Assembly (NCBI GenBank): GCA_018817165.1
Contig: JAHITY010000022.1
Span: 1-49,800 of the forward strand
From: Candidatus Omnitrophota bacterium
GTDB lineage: Bacteria > Omnitrophota > Gorgyraeia > B26-G9
Direction of reading: 5' to 3'
Length of the DNA: 49,800 nt
A model generated the notes under the pieces. That model ran no database searches. It saw only the letters and a program-made list of their open reading frames with translations, and had not been told where the DNA came from. Below are positions 27,853-38,444 of this stretch, in pieces. Made by a program: the position numbers and the translations under genes. Numbering within the stretch: position 1 is the first letter of the stretch; every line of letters begins with the position of its first letter.

Positions 27853-28734
27853 ATGGTGACGGCTTTTAAGGAATTTGTAAATATTTTGAACATTCCAATT
27901 GTAAATATTGGACAAACGCAAGTAAGCCTAGGAGGAATATTTACCGCTGTTTTTGTTTTTTTAGTTTCCTTGATAATATCAAAATTAGTTCAGCGTGCTT
28001 TGACAAACAGCATGACAAAAAAACTCAAGTTAACTGCCGGAATGGCATATGCCGTAAAACGGATTTTGCATTATGTGATAGTTTTTTTTGGTGCTATTTT
28101 AGCCGCGCAATGCGTGGGCTTGAATTTAGGCAGTTTAGCGGTTGTTTTTGGCTTTATAAGTGTGGGCATTGGTTTTGGTTTGCAGAATGTGACATCTAAT
28201 TTTATATCCGGATTAATTCTGCTGATTGAGAGGCCAGTCAGTGCCGGAGATTTTGTGAGTGTGGAAAATCAGATGGGAAGAGTGGCCAATATAAATATGC
28301 GTTCAACAACAATATTAACCACAGATAATATTTCGATAATTGTGCCTAATTCTAAATTTATCGAAAACCCGGTTATAAACTGGTCTTATGGGGACACAAG
28401 AATAAGGCTGCATTGTCCGGTGGGGGTTGCTTATGGTTCAGATATCACGAAAGTGCGGGAAACATTATTACAGGTCGCTAAAGAGAATCCTGATGTTTTA
28501 AAAAAGCCTGAACCAGAAGTAAGATTTTTAGAGTTTGCTAATTCTTCGCTAAATCTGGAATTACTGGCCTGGACTGATGAACCGGAAAAACAGTTTTTAC
28601 TGCATAGTAAAATAAATTACGCGATTGATCAGGCTTTTCGTTTGGCGGATATCAAGATTCCTTTTCCCCAAAGGGATATTAATCTGCAAATGACTCCGGC
28701 AATTGAAAAAATCAGTCAAATTAGAAAAGGATAA
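27853..28734 (+). CDS. MscS-family mechanosensitive channel
   Basis: GFGLQNVTSNFISGLILLIERPVSAGDFV signature. Confidence 0.92.
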   Translation: MVTAFKEFVNILNIPIVNIGQTQVSLGGIFTAVFVFLVSLIISKLVQRALTNSMTKKLKLTAGMAYAVKRILHYVIVFFGAILAAQCVGLNLGSLAVVFGFISVGIGFGLQNVTSNFISGLILLIERPVSAGDFVSVENQMGRVANINMRSTTILTTDNISIIVPNSKFIENPVINWSYGDTRIRLHCPVGVAYGSDITKVRETLLQVAKENPDVLKKPEPEVRFLEFANSSLNLELLAWTDEPEKQFLLHSKINYAIDQAFRLADIKIPFPQRDINLQMTPAIEKISQIRKG

Positions 28735-28735
28735 A

Positions 28736-29626
28736 ATGAAAATGGGTAAGGTATTAAAAAAAATAGGTTTTTTGATGTTTGTGATGCTTTATTTTCTTAA
28801 TTTCAGTTATGCTGAAGAAGCTCAAGAGGATGGCAATGACGCGATTAATCGAAAACAAAGCAAGAGTTATCAATCTTATGATGAGTTGTTTGATCTTTAT
28901 CAGCCATATTTAAAGAATGTAAAAGCCTATGAACCGATATATTTTTTAATGGGAGCAAATCCGGAAAAAAGTAAGTTCCAGTTCAGCTTTCGTTTCCAGC
29001 TGTTTAATAAAGATGCCTCGCTTATAGAGAATTATGATTGGTTGAAAGGGCTTAATTTTGGATATACTCAAACTTCTTTTTGGGATTTAAAATCTAATTC
29101 TAAGCCGTTTAAAGACACTAGTTATAAGCCAGAAATATTTTATCTTTCAACGAATCTTGTTTCCGATAATAAGGATTTAAAGGGAGTGTTTTTACAAACA
29201 GGGCTTAAGCATGAATCAAATGGTCAGGCCGGAGATATTTCGCGTTCGACTAATAGTATGTATTTAAAACCGATTTTCATGTTTTATGACCCGAGTAGTT
29301 TAGTTGGAATGCAGATATCTCCTAAAGCTTGGTTTTATCTGGAAAATGATGATGATAATAATCCCGATTTGAAAGATTATCGCGGATATTTTGATTTGGA
29401 GGTAAAACTGGGCAGAGAGGATCGTGCTATGCTGGAATCGCATTTTCGGCCAGCCAGAGAAGGTAATTCCGTAGAGCTGGCCTTAACTTATCCCATCCAG
29501 AAATATTTGGCCAATAATATCGGGGTGTATCTTAATCTGCAGTATGTCAACAGTTTAGCGGAAAATATGATAAACTATAAAGAACGGACTGAGGTGGTTC
29601 GGTTAGGAATTTCTTTGGTTCGTTAG
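28736..29626 (+). CDS. pldA: Outer membrane phospholipase A (OMPLA)
   Basis: Active-site motif KHESNGQAGDISRSTNSMY; signal peptide from ATG 28736. Confidence 0.88.
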   Translation: MKMGKVLKKIGFLMFVMLYFLNFSYAEEAQEDGNDAINRKQSKSYQSYDELFDLYQPYLKNVKAYEPIYFLMGANPEKSKFQFSFRFQLFNKDASLIENYDWLKGLNFGYTQTSFWDLKSNSKPFKDTSYKPEIFYLSTNLVSDNKDLKGVFLQTGLKHESNGQAGDISRSTNSMYLKPIFMFYDPSSLVGMQISPKAWFYLENDDDNNPDLKDYRGYFDLEVKLGREDRAMLESHFRPAREGNSVELALTYPIQKYLANNIGVYLNLQYVNSLAENMINYKERTEVVRLGISLVR

Positions 29627-29673
29627 TTTGAACATACACTTATATAGTTACTAGTTAAAACAGAAGAGGGTAA

Positions 29674-32256
29674 ATGAAGTTAGATAAGTTTACATTTCAA
29701 GCTCAGGAGGCATTAGAGGCAGCTGCTCATACGGCACGGCGTTTTAAAAATCAGGAAATCGATATAACGCATCTTATGCTGGCAATGCTCTCAGTGGATC
29801 AAAGTATTGCCTTAAGTATATTGGAAAAATTAGGAGTAGATATAAGATTATTCCAGCGGAAAATTGAAGAAATTTTAGCAAAAAAACCGCAGGTTGAAGG
29901 TACTGGAGCACAGGAATATATATCTAAAAAACTAGAATTTATATTAAATGATTCATTGGAGCAGGCAAAACAGCTCAAGGATGATTATGTGAGCATAGAG
30001 CATTTGTTATTATCTATCTGTAAGAGTAGAGATGATGAAAATATAAATTCTTTACTTAAATTATATAATATTAATACAGCATCTGTTTTAAATATAATGA
30101 AAGAATTAAGAGGAGGCCAGAGAGTTATGGATCAAAATCCAGAATCTAAATTCCAGGCTCTGGAACGTTACGGCAGAGACCTGACAAAACTTGCTGAACA
30201 AGGCAAGCTTGATCCTGTGATCGGTAGAGATGAAGAAATTCGCAGAGCCATACAAGTTTTATCGCGGAGAACTAAAAATAATCCGGTTTTAATCGGAGAT
30301 CCCGGGACTGGAAAAACCGCTATTATCGAAGGATTAGCAAAAAGAATCGCGGACGGAGATGTTCCGACAACTTTAAAGAATAAACAAATTTTCGCTTTAG
30401 ACTTGGGGGCTTTGATTGCCGGGGCTAAATTTCGGGGAGAGTTTGAAGAAAGGCTAAAGGCGGTTTTAAAAGAAATTCAGAATAAGGCCGGACAAATAAT
30501 CTGTTTCATTGATGAACTGCATACTTTGGTTGGTGCCGGCAGCGCAGAAGGGGCGGTTGACGCGTCAAATATGCTTAAACCCGCGCTGGCTCGGGGAGAA
30601 TTAAGATGTATTGGGGCAACGACATTTGATGAATACCGAAAATATATTGAAAAGGATAAAGCTTTGGAAAGACGGTTTCAACCGATTTTTATCGGCGAGC
30701 CTTCAGTGGAAGATACGATTGCCATATTGCGCGGTTTAAAGGAAAAATATGAAATATACCATGGAGTCAAAATTAAAGATGAAGCTTTGATCAGCGCGGC
30801 TACTTTATCTGATCGATATATTACTAATCGATTTTTGCCGGATAAAGCGATTGATTTAATCGACGAATCAGCTTCTAAGTTACGCATTGAAATAGATAGT
30901 TTGCCTACAGAAATAGATGAACTTGAGCGAAAAATAATGCAGTTGGAAATTGAAAAACAAGCGCTAAAAAAAGAAAAGGATGAAGCTTCTAAGCAAAGGC
31001 TTAAAAAATTAGAAAGTACATTATCTGAAACTCGAGAGAAATCCCGAGCTTTAAAGGTTAACTGGGAAAAGGAAAAAGGAGTAATTGAAGCAATTCGAAA
31101 AATTAAATCAGATTTGGAAAAAGCGAAATTTGATGAAGAAAAATTCGAAAAAGAAGCGCGCTTGGATAAAGTAGCAGAAATTCGCTATGGAGTAATCACT
31201 GCTCTTAATAAACAACTGAGAGAAAAGAATGATAAACTGCATGAAATCCAAAAGAAAAGCAAAATGCTCAAAGAAGAGGTTGATGAAGAAGATATCGCCC
31301 AGATTATTTCTAAGTGGACAGGCATTCCTGTTTCCCGACTCCTAGAGGGTGAAATAGAAAAACTTGTTTCTATGGAGCAGCGGCTTAAACAAAAAGTCAT
31401 CGGCCAAGATCAGGCGATTTCAGCTATTGCTAATGCGGTAAGGCGATCCCGTTCGGGAATTTCTGATGAAAATCGGCCGATAGGTTCATTTATTTTTCTG
31501 GGTCAGACGGGTGTGGGTAAAACTTATTTGGCAAAGACCATAGCGAGTTTTTTATTTGATGATGAAAACGCGCTGATAAGAATAGACATGTCTGAATACA
31601 TGGAAAAACACGCGGTTAGCCGTTTGATCGGAGCTCCGCCAGGATATGTTGGGTATGAAGAAGGCGGCCAACTGACTGAAAAAATAAGGCGCAGACCTTA
31701 TGCTGTTATTCTATTTGATGAAATTGAAAAAGCGCATCACGATGTTTTTAATATTCTATTGCAAATATTAGAAGATGGGCGCCTGACGGATGGCCAAGGC
31801 AGGGTAGTAAATTTTAGAAATACGGTTATAATTATGACATCAAATATCGGCAGTCAATATTTTCAGGAAGCAACGGATTCATTGGATGATATAAAAATAA
31901 AGGTGGCGGAAGAAATTAAAAAGTATTTAAGGCCCGAGCTTATAAATCGAATTGATGAGATCATTATTTTTAATAAATTATCTCAACTCGATGTGGAAAA
32001 AATTGTGGAGATCCAGTTGTCGGAATTACAAGCTAAGCTTAAAAAGAAAAATTTAGTTTTAAATATTTCGCAAAAAGCTAAAACGAAAATCGCGGAATTG
32101 GGGTATGATCCTGATTTCGGGGCAAGACCCCTACGTCGTCTGATTCAAAAAGAGATCGAGGACGCGCTGGCGCTTAAAATATTAAACGGGGAATACAAAA
32201 GCAATGATACAATAATAGTGGATGTTGATTCTAAGACTGGAAAGCTGAAAATATGA
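29674..32256 (+). CDS. clpB: ClpB disaggregase
   Basis: Clp N domain, [15 protein letters not shown], coiled-coil M domain, [30 protein letters not shown]. Confidence 0.95.
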   Translation: MKLDKFTFQAQEALEAAAHTARRFKNQEIDITHLMLAMLSVDQSIALSILEKLGVDIRLFQRKIEEILAKKPQVEGTGAQEYISKKLEFILNDSLEQAKQLKDDYVSIEHLLLSICKSRDDENINSLLKLYNINTASVLNIMKELRGGQRVMDQNPESKFQALERYGRDLTKLAEQGKLDPVIGRDEEIRRAIQVLSRRTKNNPVLIGDPGTGKTAIIEGLAKRIADGDVPTTLKNKQIFALDLGALIAGAKFRGEFEERLKAVLKEIQNKAGQIICFIDELHTLVGAGSAEGAVDASNMLKPALARGELRCIGATTFDEYRKYIEKDKALERRFQPIFIGEPSVEDTIAILRGLKEKYEIYHGVKIKDEALISAATLSDRYITNRFLPDKAIDLIDESASKLRIEIDSLPTEIDELERKIMQLEIEKQALKKEKDEASKQRLKKLESTLSETREKSRALKVNWEKEKGVIEAIRKIKSDLEKAKFDEEKFEKEARLDKVAEIRYGVITALNKQLREKNDKLHEIQKKSKMLKEEVDEEDIAQIISKWTGIPVSRLLEGEIEKLVSMEQRLKQKVIGQDQAISAIANAVRRSRSGISDENRPIGSFIFLGQTGVGKTYLAKTIASFLFDDENALIRIDMSEYMEKHAVSRLIGAPPGYVGYEEGGQLTEKIRRRPYAVILFDEIEKAHHDVFNILLQILEDGRLTDGQGRVVNFRNTVIIMTSNIGSQYFQEATDSLDDIKIKVAEEIKKYLRPELINRIDEIIIFNKLSQLDVEKIVEIQLSELQAKLKKKNLVLNISQKAKTKIAELGYDPDFGARPLRRLIQKEIEDALALKILNGEYKSNDTIIVDVDSKTGKLKI

Positions 32257-32921
32257 AGGATTATTACGCAATTATAGGGGTTCCGGAGACTTCGTCTCCG
32301 CAGGAGATAAAATCAGCGTACAGGAAGCTGGCGCTTAAATATCATCCTGATACATGTCCGGAAAATAAAAAAAAAGAATCTGAAGAAAAATTTAAGGATA
32401 TTTCCGCGGCTTATTATGTATTGGGTGATGAAAAACGGAAAAAAGAATACGATGCATATAGAAAAGGGCAAAATACTTTTAAACGCGGACCTGAAGCCGG
32501 AGATTTTGCTTCACAATCCGGATTTGACTTTGAGGAGCTGTTGAGGCATTTTAATAATTCTGGGACTCGAAGCAGCCGGCAAAAAAAAACAGAAAATAGA
32601 TACTTCTCTTTTGATGATCTGTCGGATATCTTCTCGGGAATGGGCGCTGAACAAACTTATTCAGGTAATGCTTACCAATTTAAAGCTAATCCTATGAAAC
32701 AAAAACAGGATACGGATATTTACGCGGAAATTAATATCCCGGAGAAGGTTGCTAAACTTGGGGGTGAAGTCAAAGTTAAGTTGCCTGATGCGAGAACAAT
32801 AAATCTTAAAATAGCGGCCAATACAAAAAATGGTCAGAAGCTAAGATTAAAGGGCATGGGAAAAATGTGTGATACCTGTGATCATAAGGGAGATTTAATT
32901 GTCTCAGTCCGCTATTCTTAA
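32253..32921 (+). CDS. Short J-domain protein (CbpA/DnaJ-like, truncated C-terminal region)
   Basis: J domain DYYAIIGVPETSSPQEIKSAYRKLALKYHPD; ATGA overlap with clpB. Confidence 0.85.
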   Translation: MKDYYAIIGVPETSSPQEIKSAYRKLALKYHPDTCPENKKKESEEKFKDISAAYYVLGDEKRKKEYDAYRKGQNTFKRGPEAGDFASQSGFDFEELLRHFNNSGTRSSRQKKTENRYFSFDDLSDIFSGMGAEQTYSGNAYQFKANPMKQKQDTDIYAEINIPEKVAKLGGEVKVKLPDARTINLKIAANTKNGQKLRLKGMGKMCDTCDHKGDLIVSVRYS

Positions 32922-32982
32922 AAAACAGAATAGGGCATGGTCATATTAGATTGTAAAATAGCTAATAAGAAAGAATTATGCG

Positions 32983-33822
32983 ATGAAAAAAATTATTCAT
33001 ATGAGTGATCTGCATATTGGATATAAAAATTTCAATCAAAGATTTATTCATATTATTGATTGCCTGAATAGTGCCCTGCCGGGAAAACCTTCTCACTATG
33101 TGCTTATTATTACAGGAGATCTTGTAAATAATGCTAATAAAAAAGATAGTTATCAAGAGGTTTTGCAGGGTTTGGATTATTTAAAAGAGCTGGGGTTCAA
33201 ACATGTATTACTTATCCCTGGCAACCATGATTATGGTACTGGTAATCGGGGTAAGAAAAAATTTATTAGTCTGTTTAAACAAGCTTTTTACGGAAAAGAA
33301 ATAGATTACCCTAAGGTGGACATAATTGATGATATTGCTTTTATTGGGTTAGATTCAATGGCCAAAGAGCTTAATTGGTATAATGAATTATGGGCCCAAG
33401 GTCAGTTAGGCAAGAAGCAGCTGACTGCATTAGAAACCATTCTAACTCAAGATATGGTGAAAGCCTGCTCAAAGAGAGTTATTTATCTGCATCATCATCC
33501 TTTTAAATGGCGTCCTTTGCATGAATTAAAAGATTCGCGTAAATTACATAAAGTTCTTAAAAAAATAATGGATAAGGGGATTTCCATTGATGCTATTTTA
33601 TTTGGGCATAATCATGAAGGTAAGCCACATAATGGAAAGTGGGGGATCCCGAGATGTTATGATGCCGGAACAGTTACTCTTAAGCCAAGACCAAAATATG
33701 TGGATTGGGCTCCTTGGTTCAAGGTAAAATCTTCTACTAGGATAATTGATCTGAGTAATCCCCCGGAAACCGATTACATTGTTTCTTGTGAATATCAAAA
33801 AGATGCTTCGGGAGAATTATGA
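32983..33822 (+). CDS. Calcineurin-like metallophosphoesterase
   Basis: HMSDLHIGYK, ITGDLVNN, IPGNHDYG, GHNHEGKPH. Confidence 0.9.
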   Translation: MKKIIHMSDLHIGYKNFNQRFIHIIDCLNSALPGKPSHYVLIITGDLVNNANKKDSYQEVLQGLDYLKELGFKHVLLIPGNHDYGTGNRGKKKFISLFKQAFYGKEIDYPKVDIIDDIAFIGLDSMAKELNWYNELWAQGQLGKKQLTALETILTQDMVKACSKRVIYLHHHPFKWRPLHELKDSRKLHKVLKKIMDKGISIDAILFGHNHEGKPHNGKWGIPRCYDAGTVTLKPRPKYVDWAPWFKVKSSTRIIDLSNPPETDYIVSCEYQKDASGEL

Positions 33823-35273
33823 TCAGCGATATCCGGGATATCTTGTTAATTTGTTATTATTTATATCTACTGGTAACAATCATTTATCTATTATTAGACA
33901 ATCGCGAAACCTCGGCAACTTTTGCCTGGATTTTTGTTTTAATTACATTTCCGGTTATAGGATTAATCTTCTATTTACTTATCGGTCGTAACAGAAGAAA
34001 ATCACACAAGTATAAAAAATATCAGCAACAGGAGCGGAGATGTCTGAATCTGGGAATAGAAACTTATATTCATCAGCAGGAAGAAAATCTAAAGAGACTT
34101 TCCGCTCAGGATGATTTTGTAACGCGCAGAAAATTATTTGAGCTTTTATATAGAAATTCTAATTCTTTGTTAACAACAAACAATGCGATTCAGCTTTTCT
34201 ATACAGGTAAAGATAAGTTTGAGGCTTTGATTGCGGACTTAAATAATGCTAAACAATTTATTCACATGGAATATTTTATCTGGCGCAATGACTCATTGAC
34301 AGAGCAGGTAAAGAATGTTTTGATTAATAAAAGCCGCCAGGGAGTTGAAGTTCGAATCCTGTTTGATATTATTGGAAGTTTTCGATTTAAAAAAGCATAT
34401 ATTAAACAAATGCGGAAAAATGGGATTAAAATTTATCCTTATGATAATCCGCATTCATTTATTACAGTTCATTCTTTAAACTACAGAAACCACCGGAAAA
34501 TCGCGATTATTGACGGGCTGATTGCTTATACCGGAGGAATGAATATGGGCCAGGAATATATAGATGGGGGGAAGAGATTTGATTCTTGGCGTGATACACA
34601 TATGAGAATTATGGGTGATGCGGTATGTTTGTTGCAGTCAATTTTTATTGCTAGCTGGCAAAATACAACAAATGAAAAAGTAGCAGGCATAAAATATTTC
34701 CCGCAAGCAAAGGATGTTAAGTCATATGTTCCGGCACAGATTACAACTTCCGGACCTGATGCGGAATGGAGTTCCATTGAGCAGCTTTATTTTACTCTGA
34801 TAACCTCCGCCCAGGAATCTATTTGTATTCAGTCGCCTTATTTTATTCCCAGTGAAAGTATTTACAAGGCTTTGTTAAGTGCTGCTTTAAGCGGAATAAA
34901 AGTTAAGCTGATTGTAACGGGCAAGCCGGATAATTTACTGCCTTATTGGGCCGCATTTTCTTTTTTTGGCGCATTATTAAAAGCTGGTGTAAGAATTTAT
35001 CACTATCAAACAGGATTTATGCACGCAAAAGCGATTATTGTTGATAATGAAATTTGTTCTGTGGGCACAGCTAATATGGATATCCGCAGTTTTCAATTAA
35101 ATTATGAAGTTAATATGTTAATATATGATAAGACCATTGCGCAGGATTTGAGTACACATTTTGATTTTGATTTAACTGGTTGTCGTGAGCTTACTTCGGA
35201 AAAGTATTATAGTATAAAACCTTTAAAGAAATTTCGTAATTCTCTGGCCAGATTATTTGCTCCGATAATGTGA
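33819..35273 (+). CDS. Cardiolipin synthase (PLD family)
   Basis: Two HKD motifs: HRKIAIIDGLIAYTGGMN and HAKAIIVDNEICSVGTANMD. Confidence 0.92.
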   Translation: MISDIRDILLICYYLYLLVTIIYLLLDNRETSATFAWIFVLITFPVIGLIFYLLIGRNRRKSHKYKKYQQQERRCLNLGIETYIHQQEENLKRLSAQDDFVTRRKLFELLYRNSNSLLTTNNAIQLFYTGKDKFEALIADLNNAKQFIHMEYFIWRNDSLTEQVKNVLINKSRQGVEVRILFDIIGSFRFKKAYIKQMRKNGIKIYPYDNPHSFITVHSLNYRNHRKIAIIDGLIAYTGGMNMGQEYIDGGKRFDSWRDTHMRIMGDAVCLLQSIFIASWQNTTNEKVAGIKYFPQAKDVKSYVPAQITTSGPDAEWSSIEQLYFTLITSAQESICIQSPYFIPSESIYKALLSAALSGIKVKLIVTGKPDNLLPYWAAFSFFGALLKAGVRIYHYQTGFMHAKAIIVDNEICSVGTANMDIRSFQLNYEVNMLIYDKTIAQDLSTHFDFDLTGCRELTSEKYYSIKPLKKFRNSLARLFAPIM

Positions 35274-35310
35274 TGTTTTTAATTGAAATTTAAAAACCCT
35301 TGACTAAGTA

Positions 35311-35339
35311 TTGACATTTTAAGCGATTAAGAGTAAGAT
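35311..35339 (+). promoter_or_regulatory. Putative sigma70-type promoter TTGACA-N17-TAAGAT
   Basis: Direct reading upstream of the GNAT-HDAC gene. Confidence 0.55.
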
Positions 35340-35452
35340 TATCCGATTTTGAATAAAAGCGGTTTTTACTGTGTGCAATCAACACAAAAGACAATAGGAA
35401 AAATAATTAGTTTTAGATGAGTATAATTCTGATTATTAAAGGAAGGAAAAAT

Positions 35453-37195
35453 ATGTTTAGAATAAGAAGAATATATGATATAAATACTCCAATTAACCAG
35501 AAAGCTTACACTCAAGTACAGCAAATCCTTAGAGAACAGTTTACCTTAATCCATGCTAGTGAAATTGATAAACTGCCTGATTTGCTTAAAAATCCGCTTA
35601 AGTATCGGTTTCGCTCAATTCTTTTTGTTGCGGATAATATAAAAGGTGATGTCAGTGGATTTGCTTTGCTACTTCATGCCCCGGATTTGGACTTTTGTTA
35701 TTTAGATTATATCTCAACGGCAAAGCATTTTACGGGAAGAGGGATTGGGGGAGCGTTATATTCAAGAGTTAGAGAAGAAACCGTGCTGTTGCAATCTAAG
35801 GGCTTGTTTTTTGAATGTCTTCCTGATGATCCACTGCTTTGCAAAGATCCTCTGGTTTTAAAACAGAATAAAGCTCGGCTGAGGTTTTATGAAAAATATG
35901 GCGCCAGCCCGATAATCAATACCAAGTATGAAACTTCGGTCAAACATGAAGGAGATAATCCGCCTTATCTGGTAGTGGATACATTCGGGAAAGAGGCTAA
36001 ATTTAAAAAAGAAGAAATGCGACTGATAGTAAAGGCAATTTTAGAACGCAAATATCCTGATGTTTGCAATAAAGAGTATGTGGATATGGTGGTAAACTCA
36101 ATTATTGATGAACCGATCAAATTTAGACCGTTAAAATATATTGAAAATAAAAAAGTCGAAAGTATCGCAAAAATAACTTTGCCTTTGGATAAGCGGATTT
36201 CTTTGGTTTACAGTACCAAGCACGCTATTCATCATGTAAAGGAAAGAGGCTATGTAGAATCACCGGTACGGGTAACGACGATTTTAAAATCTCTGAATAA
36301 AACTAATTTTTTTAATAATATTGAGCCGCGTCATTTTGGCGATCATCATATAACGGCGGTGCATGATCGTGAGTTTTTTGAGTATTTGCAGAAAGTATGT
36401 GCGATAATTCCTGACAATGAATCAGTTTACCCTTATGTGTTTCCGATCAGGAACAATGCTCGTCCGCCGAAAGATTTGCCGATGCGCGCCGGATATTACT
36501 GCATTGACACTTTTACTCCGCTTAATAAAAACGCTTATCTCGCGGCACGCGCGGCAGTTGATTGCGCGCTTACCGCGGCTCAGTCAATAGTGGAAGGTTC
36601 GTATCTTGCCTATGCATTGGTGCGGCCTCCGGGACATCACGCGGAAAGAAATGTATTTGGCGGATTTTGCTACTTTAATTCCAACGCGATCGCGGCGAAT
36701 TATTTAAGCCAATATGGAAAAGTGGCAATACTCGATATTGATTATCATCATGGTAATGGGCAACAGAGTATGTTTTATAATCGCAATGATGTGCTTACGG
36801 TTTCAATCCATGGACATCCGCGGTTTTCATATCCTTTTTTTAGCGGGTTCATTGAAGAGGATGGGGAAAACGCGGGTAAAGGTTTTAATTTGAATTTCCC
36901 ATTAATGGAGAACCTGGTTACGAATAAATATGTGGAAACTCTTAAAAAAGCGGTTCAGCAAATCATTAAATTTGAACCTAAATTTCTTGTGGTTGCTCTA
37001 GGTTTTGATACTGCTCGCGGAGATCCGACCGGGACTTGGAATCTGGACGCAAAAGATTTTGAACAAATCGGAAAGATTATCGGTGAGCTTCCTTTTTCAA
37101 CACTTTTTGTCCAAGAAGGCGGATATAAAACTAAAACTATCGGCAGAAATGTCAGACATTTTTTTAAAGGGGTTTGGGATGGTTCGTTTTTATGA
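35453..37195 (+). CDS. GNAT-like acetyltransferase fused to histone deacetylase/acetylpolyamine aminohydrolase-type domain
   Basis: N-term GRGIGGALYSRV (acetyl-CoA loop), C-term RPPGHHAERN, GGFCYFNSNAIAA, DIDYHHGNGQQSMF, GFDTARGDPTG. ATG 35453 with AGGAAGG RBS. Confidence 0.88.
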   Translation: MFRIRRIYDINTPINQKAYTQVQQILREQFTLIHASEIDKLPDLLKNPLKYRFRSILFVADNIKGDVSGFALLLHAPDLDFCYLDYISTAKHFTGRGIGGALYSRVREETVLLQSKGLFFECLPDDPLLCKDPLVLKQNKARLRFYEKYGASPIINTKYETSVKHEGDNPPYLVVDTFGKEAKFKKEEMRLIVKAILERKYPDVCNKEYVDMVVNSIIDEPIKFRPLKYIENKKVESIAKITLPLDKRISLVYSTKHAIHHVKERGYVESPVRVTTILKSLNKTNFFNNIEPRHFGDHHITAVHDREFFEYLQKVCAIIPDNESVYPYVFPIRNNARPPKDLPMRAGYYCIDTFTPLNKNAYLAARAAVDCALTAAQSIVEGSYLAYALVRPPGHHAERNVFGGFCYFNSNAIAANYLSQYGKVAILDIDYHHGNGQQSMFYNRNDVLTVSIHGHPRFSYPFFSGFIEEDGENAGKGFNLNFPLMENLVTNKYVETLKKAVQQIIKFEPKFLVVALGFDTARGDPTGTWNLDAKDFEQIGKIIGELPFSTLFVQEGGYKTKTIGRNVRHFFKGVWDGSFL

Positions 37196-38373
37196 ACTTG
37201 TTTAGCGATATTACTTATATAGATATTCTGGATATAGTCATGGTGGCTTGTCTGCTTTATGGGATATTTTTGTGGTTTAAAAAGACTAAGTCAGTTTTTA
37301 TTTTTGTAGGTATTGTTATTTCCGGATTAATTTATCAAGTTGTAAATATTTTGGGTTTGCGGCTGCTTTCTACAATAATGCAGGGGTTTTTCGCGGTTTT
37401 TTTAATTGCGATTGTCGTTATTTTTCAGGAAGAGATCCGGCGGCTTTTTGAGCGGATCGCTTTGTTTAGCTTATCGCCTAAACTTAATAAGCTTAAGAGA
37501 ACGGAAGATTATCAGCCAATAATTGAAGTTTTAACAGATTCTTTTTTCTTCTTTTCAGAGAAACATATCGGGGCAATAGTGGTTTTAAAAGGTAACGATA
37601 CTCTCTATCGTAATATTCGTCGAGGAATCGCACTTGATGGGAGACTAAGCGCTCCGCTTTTAAAGAGTATTTTTGACGCTCATTCCGATGGGCATGATGG
37701 CGCGGTGATTATTGAGGGAAATAAAGTACTGAAGTTTGCTTGTCATTTGCCGCTATCTAAAGATGTTGATCAATTGAAAAACAAAGGAACGCGGCATGTA
37801 GCTGCTTTGGGATTATCAGAAGTCTCAGATGCTCTGTGTCTGGTTGTGTCTGAGACCTCAGGTGATATCTTAATTTTTCAAAATGGTAAGTTTGAGAATG
37901 TAAAAAACAGAGAAGATTTTAAAAAGCTTTTAGTTGATTTTTATGATAGTTTTGGTAATATGCGGGTTAGTCCCCAAGCAAAGTTTTCAATTTCAAATTT
38001 AAAGCAAAAAACAATTGTTTTTGCTTTAGCGGTTTTTCTTTGGTGGTTTTTTGTTCATGAGTCAGTAGTTGTTTATAAGTCTTTTGATGTCCCGATTAAT
38101 TATATTAATCTCGATCGGAACATTACTGTTACAGAAATCGTTCCTGATCAGGTAAGAGTTGTTTTATCCGCGCCAAGAAGAAGATTTTATTTTGTTGAGC
38201 AGAGAGATATTAAGGTTTTGCTAAAGGTTATAGACGTAGAAGATTTAAATAAAATATCTCCCGATGATTATGAAATAATTGTAACAGCATCAGATGTGAA
38301 TTTGCCGGGATATTACTCGATAGTAAATGTTTTTCCCCGCAGTGTAAGGTTGAGGATCGAAGCGGTTAAATAG
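37192..38373 (+). CDS. CdaA-type diadenylate cyclase fused to C-terminal TM + YbbR-like region
   Basis: 3 TM, FQEEIRRLFERI, DGHDGAVIIEGNKV, GTRHVAALGLSEVSDALCLVVSE; second TM FALAVFLWWFFV and YbbR-like VPINYINLDRNITVTEIVPDQVRVVLSAP. ATGA overlap at 37192-37195. Confidence 0.85.
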   Translation: MNLFSDITYIDILDIVMVACLLYGIFLWFKKTKSVFIFVGIVISGLIYQVVNILGLRLLSTIMQGFFAVFLIAIVVIFQEEIRRLFERIALFSLSPKLNKLKRTEDYQPIIEVLTDSFFFFSEKHIGAIVVLKGNDTLYRNIRRGIALDGRLSAPLLKSIFDAHSDGHDGAVIIEGNKVLKFACHLPLSKDVDQLKNKGTRHVAALGLSEVSDALCLVVSETSGDILIFQNGKFENVKNREDFKKLLVDFYDSFGNMRVSPQAKFSISNLKQKTIVFALAVFLWWFFVHESVVVYKSFDVPINYINLDRNITVTEIVPDQVRVVLSAPRRRFYFVEQRDIKVLLKVIDVEDLNKISPDDYEIIVTASDVNLPGYYSIVNVFPRSVRLRIEAVK

Positions 38374-38444
38374 GCTGAATATTTAAAAGAGGTAATTAAT
38401 TATTAAGAAAGTTATTGATGAAAATACTTTTAAAAGGAGACAAA

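Noticed and set aside
32285-32299. Perfect GGAGAC-TTC-GTCTCC hairpin near the start of the J-protein gene
   Set aside because: Only 6 bp and within a conserved J-domain coding stretch; no poly-U or other support for regulation.
34349-34363. GAAGTTCGAATCCTG resembling a tRNA T-arm
   Set aside because: Lies in the cardiolipin synthase coding frame (VEVRIL) and no cloverleaf surrounds it.
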